A stretch of DNA of 64,000 bases, taken from Selaginella moellendorffii. Lineage: Eukaryota > Streptophyta > Lycopodiopsida > Selaginellales > Selaginellaceae. Below, piece by piece: positions 58,284-64,000 of the stretch; position 1 is the first letter of the stretch; the number at the start of each line of letters is the position of its first letter. The position numbers were made by a program, and so were the translations under genes. Under the pieces are notes generated by a model. The model saw only the letters and a list, made by a program, of their open reading frames with translations. It did not search any database and was not told the origin of the DNA. Location: contig NW_003314267.1 of the NCBI RefSeq assembly GCF_000143415.4, positions 765,394 through 829,393 of the forward strand, written 5' to 3'.

Positions 58284-58666
58284 TATATAGAATGGTTTGG
58301 CTTTTTTCCTTTGCTCGTGCTGGGAAAATAATTTGCTTGCTTGCTTGATTGATTGATTGATTGATTGACCACCTCCCTCTCGAGAGAGCGAGCAAGAGAG
58401 AATTCTTTGCTTTTTGCTTTTTGCTTCTTTCGACGGTGATTTGGTGAGCAGTTTTTTTGGATCGAAAGGTTGTAACAATGTAGCTTCGAATGAAAAATGA
58501 TAGTACGGAATGAGTTGAGCACCCAAGTACGGAGAGGTCATTCTGAGAGCATATACCGTGGCTGATTATTCCAGAAGAATATACTATTAGGGCAAGAGAT
58601 TATTCCAAAGAATATGCACACGAATCAAAATACCACCAAAAAATCGATCAATCGGGATTGGATCGA
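58284..58666. other. Shared 3' region of GAE and GRAS genes
   Basis: The stops of the two convergent genes are 383 bp apart. A simple repeat of TTGC then TTGA units lies at about 58333-58368. No gene is present. Confidence 0.6.
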
Positions 58667-60586
58667 TCAACACCTCCAGGTGGAAGCCGCGACGATGGGC
58701 TTGCCCTTCCAGCCAAGAACAATGCAGCCCTTCTCCTCCACCAGCGTGTAGCCCTCGGATGGATAGTACATGCCCAGCCACGTCTTGACCTCGCCCAAGA
58801 ACTTGAGTGGCTTGGGCTGGAACCCCGCGCGGCTCATCCTCCGCCGCCACTGGTCCGCCCGCTCGTGGCGCTCCACCCGGTCCGGCCCCTCGCACGCCAC
58901 GATGTTCTTGATCTCCTCCGCGTAGTGGTACTGCTCGATCTTGAGCCGCTCCTCGCTGTCGCTGGGCAGGATCGCGTCCACCGCGTCGAAGATCGCCGAG
59001 TAGTAGTGGAGCGCCTCGATGAATCGCCCCAGAAAGAAGGGGCCGTTGTGGCAGGCGTCCTGCTCCACCAGCGTCAGGATCTTGGGGCTCAGCTCGTGGA
59101 TGGATTGCAGCACCGACTTGAGCGATCGCCGGCTCTCCTTGACGACGCAGTGGAGCTGGAACGCGCTGTTGATCGCCATGGCCTCGCCGTCGCGGACGTC
59201 GAGCATCCCCCGCTGGAGGCTCTCCACAGCTTGGGTCACGGCCCGGAACTCGAATTGGAGCTCCAGGCTCTCGGCCAGGCGCGAGAGCTCCTCGCCCGCC
59301 AGGAAGAGCTTGTCGCTGCGATCGCAGCTCACGCCCGTGATCCGGATCGACTCGGGCGGCCCGCCGGGGCGCGATGCCAGCCCCTGGAGCAGCGCCGGCC
59401 ACTGCAGCGCACTGCTCATCCCGAGATCCACGATGTGGACCCTCGATTCTCCCTCGAAGGCGTCGAGGATGGCGGCGTTGGCGGCGAAGTGGCCGAAGGA
59501 GAAGTAGGGGCAGAACTCGTAGACGAGGTTGAATCCCTCGTCGCGCAACGCCTCGGGGATCTGGCTGCGTCGTGCCGCCGGCGGTGCCACTGCTGGCTTG
59601 TAGGCGGCGCCGCTGAGGCTGATGCTCTGGAGCCCCGCCAGCCGCGCGGTAAGGCCCTCGACGAAGCACGACGTGACGCGCTGCATGGAGTCGCCGCGCG
59701 GCGATGCCATTTGCTGGAGCTGGCTGAGAAGGGTGGCGGCTTGGTTGACGTCGCGGCACGCCACCGCCTCGGCGCAGGCGAGGAGAAGCTGGATCAGCCG
59801 GATTCCCACATTCGCATCGCCCGATTCGTGATGATCTTGAGCCGCTGCCGGCTGTGCTCGCGATCCCTGCTGTTGTTCTTGTTCGAAGAGCGATTGATCT
59901 TGAGCATGGCGTTGTTGCTGCTGTTCTTGCTGTTCTTGCTGCTCTTGCTGGTGCTGTAACCCTCGCCAGAATTCCAGGCCCACCGCGCCGTCGCTCTCCA
60001 GCGCCGATATCGATTCCTTGAGCTCGATCTTGTCCTGCAGCACGTCCTCGCGCTGCACGGGATTGAAGACGTCGTTGCTACACATCATCTCCAAGAACTT
60101 GGTATCGTCGGAGGAGTTGTATGACGATGGAGCCGAGGCGTGTGTCGCGGAGTGGTTCTGCCAATCTTCGTCCAGGCCGATATTTTGCTGCTGCTGGATG
60201 TGATTCTGGCCGGGATCCAAGAGCCGCATCTCGAATTCGTCGTCCGAGGCCGTGGATAGCAACACCTCGGGCTGCCAGATGGAGTAATCCATCCCCGACG
60301 ACGACGACCTGTGGAGCGAGGAGGAGGAACAAGGCTGGAGCGATGCCTCTAGATCACCTGTGAGATCGAGTGGCGCAAACACATCCTCGAATTCCTCGTC
60401 CGAGCCACTGGCAGTACCGCCGTGCTTGAGCTTCTTCTGCCGAAAGATTTGCTGCTGCGATGGCGGAGGCGCCGCCGGGATGAGATGATGCTGAGGCGGC
60501 GAAATGCAGTTCCCAAGATCGAGGACCGATTTTGGCTCCTCGTGATCGTAGCGAGACGAGCGCCTTCTCTTGGCGATCCCGCTCAT
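58667..60586 (-). CDS. GRAS-family transcriptional regulator
   Basis: Intronless frame of 639 residues from ATG 60586; the longer frame begins at a non-ATG codon. The N-terminal 260 residues are variable, with Gln runs (QQEQQEQQEQQQQ) and acidic Ser-rich parts. The GRAS domain occupies about 270-639. It has LHR I (LIQLLLACAEAVACRDVNQA), the VHIID-like VHIVDLGMSSALQWPALLQ, then PFYRE/RVER-like EGPDRVERHERADQWRRRM and the SAW end (GCIVLGWKGKPIVAASTW). GRAS proteins act with DNA-binding partners in hormone, root and symbiosis signalling. No DELLA or TVHYNP motif is seen, so it is not a DELLA; I cannot place the subfamily surely. Two GGATATTC sites lie upstream. Confidence 0.92.
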   Translation of the reverse strand: MSGIAKRRRSSRYDHEEPKSVLDLGNCISPPQHHLIPAAPPPSQQQIFRQKKLKHGGTASGSDEEFEDVFAPLDLTGDLEASLQPCSSSSLHRSSSSGMDYSIWQPEVLLSTASDDEFEMRLLDPGQNHIQQQQNIGLDEDWQNHSATHASAPSSYNSSDDTKFLEMMCSNDVFNPVQREDVLQDKIELKESISALESDGAVGLEFWRGLQHQQEQQEQQEQQQQRHAQDQSLFEQEQQQGSRAQPAAAQDHHESGDANVGIRLIQLLLACAEAVACRDVNQAATLLSQLQQMASPRGDSMQRVTSCFVEGLTARLAGLQSISLSGAAYKPAVAPPAARRSQIPEALRDEGFNLVYEFCPYFSFGHFAANAAILDAFEGESRVHIVDLGMSSALQWPALLQGLASRPGGPPESIRITGVSCDRSDKLFLAGEELSRLAESLELQFEFRAVTQAVESLQRGMLDVRDGEAMAINSAFQLHCVVKESRRSLKSVLQSIHELSPKILTLVEQDACHNGPFFLGRFIEALHYYSAIFDAVDAILPSDSEERLKIEQYHYAEEIKNIVACEGPDRVERHERADQWRRRMSRAGFQPKPLKFLGEVKTWLGMYYPSEGYTLVEEKGCIVLGWKGKPIVAASTWRC

Positions 60587-60760
60587 ACCTAGCTCTCGAG
60601 CTCTTCTTCCCAAAATTTAAAAATGCCCCAATTCCTTGGACCCGTTTTAAAACCCCCGCGCAATCCCTGCCGGCCGATCCCTTCGCGCCTTCCACGTGGC
60701 GGGATGACACCCATTCTCCATCCCACGTACGGCTGGCCCATAAAGCGTCTGTACGAGACT

Positions 60761-60935
60761 GGATATTCCGGCATCCCATCGCTACATGTTAAAATATTTC
60801 CAAAGCTCTCGACATCGTCGATGGCAAATTCATATTGCCCATCTATGAGAAAATCTTTTTTGCCAGCTATGAATGACCACATTCTTTAGTTCCTGGAGTG
60901 TGGATGGAACGCAAACTCCAAGCCCCGGGATATTC
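60761..60935. promoter_or_regulatory. Two P1BS-like sites 5' of the GRAS gene
   Basis: GGATATTC occurs at 60761-60768 and 60928-60935, 175 and 342 bp upstream of the GRAS start codon. It is the same octamer as in front of the SPX gene and matches GNATATNC. A role in phosphate-dependent expression is an inference. Confidence 0.4.
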
Positions 60936-61678
60936 CAAACCATGGACTGTATAGCCTAGTGTTTTCTCTATAGTCAAGCTGTATTTACATTTTTATATGG
61001 TTTCTTTTTTCTCTCTCGCCCTCTTTTTTCTGGATTTTTTCGAGCTAGACTATGCAATGCAAGCTTTGTCCTTGATGCTCGTCATAAGCCCCAATCGTGA
61101 CCGTCTGTCAATGGATTTGCAAAGCTGTGGAGCCCTGGTTGTCACCCTTGTAGGGGTCGGCGCAAAGGTATTTCTCTACGTAGTCCTGTAAGAAAGAAAA
61201 ATCACTATTTAAGTTTAAGATCGTCTACAAAGTTCTAGTCTAAGAATCCTAGAGGGTTTTCTGGAAGGCCAGAAGTAATGCTATAGCAAGAAGCACTGCT
61301 CAATTGCAAGAGATGCCAGATCAAACAGGAGCGAGAAACCAAGTAGAAAAAACAGTAGCTACATTCGATTGCGATGGAGAGGAATCGAGGCTTTGTTTTG
61401 CTCGGAGAGCACAAACGATGACAAGCAGTAGGCTCGAGGAGTAAAATATATTGATCAATGCAACAGTTAACACTGTGAAGTAGCAACAGTGCATGGCTCA
61501 TGAGACAAGGGAAAGATCAAGCAAATCATGACCAAGGTGAGAATCCAAAGGAAAGACCAAACTCTCCCAAAAAAGAAGAGAAAATAACACACCAAAAACA
61601 GAAAAACTTCTCTTTCAAATTTAAATAAATAATTGCTACTATATAATCACAAGCTTCATTCAGAATCTTGAGCTTCAT
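60936..61678. other. Intergenic, no gene seen
   Basis: Distal upstream region of the GRAS gene and 3' flank of the minus-strand pseudogene. Open frames are under 90 codons and have no features. Confidence 0.5.
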
Positions 61679-62996
61679 TTATTTCATGCTGTGGCTATTA
61701 TTTTCCAGTTCTTGTTTCTTCAACTCTTGCATGAGCCCTGATACAAACTCCCATTGATCCTCTGGAATACAGATCTTTCTCGCCAACTGAACCGTCTCCC
61801 CTCTCCTATAATACGCATTGTAAACCTGACCAAAAATTCAAAAAATAAAAAAGCAACAAACAAAAAATTTTACATCGCGAGGAGTCCACTTGGTCACCTC
61901 CCGACCCACCAAGGTTTTCAGCATCCCCTCGTAAAACAGATGCGAGCTTATGAAGTCTTTGGTCTAAACGAAAACCTGGCATTCTGAGCCCTAAAAACCA
62001 TAAAAATTTAATGAAAACGGACATAACATACCCATGGATGGATGAAAAGCCTGCCCGGATACCTTCCATCTGGGATCTTCATCTGTTAACAATGAAGATT
62101 CGCCCTCCATTCCGTAAATTTCTTCTGGATCATTCTCCGACATGGTGGCACACTCCCAGGGGCGGTCAAAGGAAGAGCTTCTCTCTTCGTCAGAGGAAAA
62201 CCTGCAGGGGATTGAGTTAGAAACGAAATATTCTGTTCTGCACTTACAAGCCAAACTCTCCTCAACTAGCTCCTCGTTTTCCACTTGAACAAACTCGTGG
62301 ATTTCAACATACCCGTAGTACCATGTCACCCTGCCCCACACCTGGATGCAAACCGGACGCCACTGCTCCTTTCGTGCCCAAGCCAGGTTGTTAATCACAA
62401 CAGCAGCCAGCTCGCTACTGCAAGCTTGCAAATGTTTCATGCCAAGAACTTCGAGCTATTTGGCTTCTTACAGACCTTCCGCTGGCGTTTTCTTGAAGTC
62501 CACCGCCACCCGCAGTTCCTCGCGGAGACTCTTTGGCATAGCCCATGACAAACTCGGAGCTGCACAATGGGATCAGGTCTACAATATACGTTTTAGTAAC
62601 GGTTCTTAGCTTGCATCTGTCTTGTTCATTCGCCGGACTGAAAGCATCAAGTGATAACTAGCAGCCAACAAAAGAAAGAAAACCTACCAGCAAGTTTGGG
62701 CAATGGCGATGTGAACTCCCGGAATGTAGTCAGCAGAAACTCTTGGATCATGCCCTGCCGTTTATAGTCGCCACCAGGATTTCTAGCTTGGAGTGCTTTG
62801 CCAACGGCAATGCTTGCGAGGAGATGTACTGCATTAACGGCTGGGAACTAGCCGGAACTGGTCGTAGTGTGGCATGATCCGGCCTTCGTGATGGATTACG
62901 ATGAGGCCATACTTAAGAGGGAAGTTGTCCGAGTCGAGCTGACAAGGCGGAGTGTCGAACAAATCCTGAGTCTTACCCTCCCGTCTTTTCGTCCAG
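61679..62996 (-). pseudogene. 5'-truncated, frame-broken multi-exon gene of unknown family
   Basis: Exon-like blocks on the minus strand are about 62996-62846 (WTKRREGKTQDLFDTPPC, HHEGRIMPHYDQFRLV), about 62842-62688 (NAVHLLASIAVGKALQARN), 62578-62476 (LIPLCSSEFVMGYAKESP), 62417-62063 (WARKEQWRPVCIQVWGRVTW, then DPRWK), 61963-61874 (TKDFISSHLFYEGMLKTL) and 61825-61679 (VYNAYYRRGETVQLARK). The blocks read like conserved protein and most junctions fit. However, one extra G in the GGG at about 62843-62845 shifts the frame between the first two. Removing the GTAAGT intron at about 62269-62224 would also shift the frame, although reading through is possible. No start codon remains before the AT-rich repeat at 63 kb. 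I do not recognise the family. A sequencing error at the GGG would make it less broken. Confidence 0.55.
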
Positions 62997-64000
62997 CTCC
63001 AGCCTCAAGCCCTAATGCTTTTCCTAAAACGCTTTAAAATATTCCTTAACTTAACAGTAGGGGAATTTTTTTTGGACCCGGGAACTGAACCTAGTAAAAC
63101 ATATAAATGACATATATGGAATGGAAAATATGACAATTATTATTTATAAAAGATAAAATAAAATTAGTAAAAATTGTTTTTAAAGGGATTATACATTATA
63201 GAATAGAGTTATTTTTTTTTATAGAAGATGGAAATTTCTACAGATATAAATATTTATTTGTATTATTTTTTATTTAGATGATTAGGTCATTCAAAAATAT
63301 TTGAATTGCCCCATGTAACAAACCATTAACAACTTTTTGGCATGTGGGCGAAATTGTCTTACTTGGCTATTTAATATAAAATAATTAATTTTACCACAAT
63401 TTTATAAGTAACTAAAGTGAATGACTTAAGAGATAATTCATTTGAATTCAAATATAAAATGAAGAAAATTACATTTCTTTTTATAATAAATTAAAAGTAT
63501 TAAATACTTAGAATTAAGTATCTTTAAGTTTGAGAGAACTAATCCAATTGGGCTAGACTTGAAAGGTAAGGTAGAATAGAGCTCTTGAAATGGTTTTCAG
63601 ATTTTATTCAAAAGAGCATGAATTTGCATAATGAATTATAAGAAACAAAAACAAAGAATTTGAAATATAATTCATTAGGGTTCAAATATAAAAGAAAGGG
63701 CTTATAAATAATAATTCAATTTAAATTCATAAAACATTCATGAAGATTTATATAATAATTGTCAACATTTACAATCTATATTCATTTAAAAGAAAAATCC
63801 TTATGAATAAAAATGCAATTTAAATTAAAAAAAATTCATGAAAATTTATATAACAATTGTCAACATTGCCAATCTATGCATCTCATTTGCTAGCCACCAA
63901 ATGGTTTTTTAGGGCACGTGCAGGTGCCCTATGCCATATGCCAAAAAACCATGCCGAAAAAGGTGCTGGGCAGCACCAAGGAGATGTTGAAGCGCTAGAA
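62997..64000. other. AT-rich repeat-derived DNA at the window end
   Basis: No coding frame. Motifs shared with 41.7-44.2 kb (CATTAGGGTTCAAATATAAA) and two internal copies of a tract with ATTGTCAACATT and AATCTAT (about 63758 and 63857) point to repeat origin. Confidence 0.55.
63901..63952. repeat. Nested inverted repeat
   Basis: Outer arms ATGGTTTTTT (63901-63910) and AAAAAACCAT (63943-63952) enclose inner arms AGGGCAC (63911-63917) and GTGCCCT (63924-63930). Such a structure may be the end of a small transposable element that extends past the window edge. Confidence 0.7.

Noticed and set aside
58587-59959. Two frames of about 390 and 430 codons overlapping the GRAS gene
   Set aside because: The GRAS frame has all family motifs; the others are Arg/Ala/Leu-rich shadows caused by GC-rich codons.

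Overview
The window looks like nuclear DNA of a land plant, most likely a lycophyte such as Selaginella. The genes are eukaryotic, with many very short introns (about 45-65 bp), intron-poor PPR genes, plant-specific families (SPX, GRAS, GRDP, GAE, GTE) and LTR retrotransposons. The species is an inference; the gene structures below were built by hand from splice signals and reading-frame continuity.

Layout. 1-2.8 kb: a decayed Ty1/copia element, a broken TPR-gene fragment and a decayed copy of a PPR 3' end. 2.9-7 kb: two PPR genes head to head. 7.2-8.7 kb: prolyl 4-hydroxylase. 8.7-10.7 kb: AT-rich desert. 10.7-20.6 kb: a compact run of same-strand genes: glycine-rich-domain protein (GRDP), Na+/H+ antiporter (NHX), SPX protein, EF-hand protein and mitochondrial ADP/ATP carrier. 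21.1-21.7 kb (-): extensin-like gene. 22.8-25.7 kb (-): bromodomain/NET protein (GTE), divergent from proteasome beta-3 (PBC) at 26.8-27.7 kb. 28.3-30.2 kb: GH9 endoglucanase. 30.5-32.9 kb: a third PPR gene whose 3' end lies antisense to a tRNA-Ile; a second tRNA-Ile and a tRNA relic follow. 33.2-34.1 kb (-): plastid CBP1/MEE14-like gene. 34.5-35.7 kb: aldo-keto reductase. 38.2-40.3 kb (-): an unrecognised membrane-anchored protein built from recently duplicated exons.

44.2-53.8 kb is a nested retroelement. The outer element has 1.5-1.6 kb LTRs, an initiator-Met primer site, a 5-bp target duplication AAGTT and no recognisable internal genes. Inside it, in opposite orientation, sits a 4-kb chromovirus with 387-bp LTRs and a target duplication GTTTG. 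Its protease and reverse transcriptase core are missing, so gag is joined in frame to RNase H and integrase.

55.1-55.8 kb (-): a small unrecognised four-exon gene. 56.9-58.3 kb: UDP-glucuronate 4-epimerase, convergent with a GRAS regulator (58.7-60.6 kb, -). 61.7-63 kb (-): a broken multi-exon gene, followed by AT-rich repeat DNA to the end.

The genes do not form one pathway. Loose themes are cell-wall biology (P4H, extensin, GH9, GAE) and phosphate signalling (SPX gene with two PHR-type P1BS sites; similar sites 5' of the GRAS gene). The best candidates for something undescribed are the duplicated-exon membrane protein, the PPR/tRNA antisense junction, the gag-RNaseH-integrase chromovirus and the extensin block converted to a histidine-rich segment.
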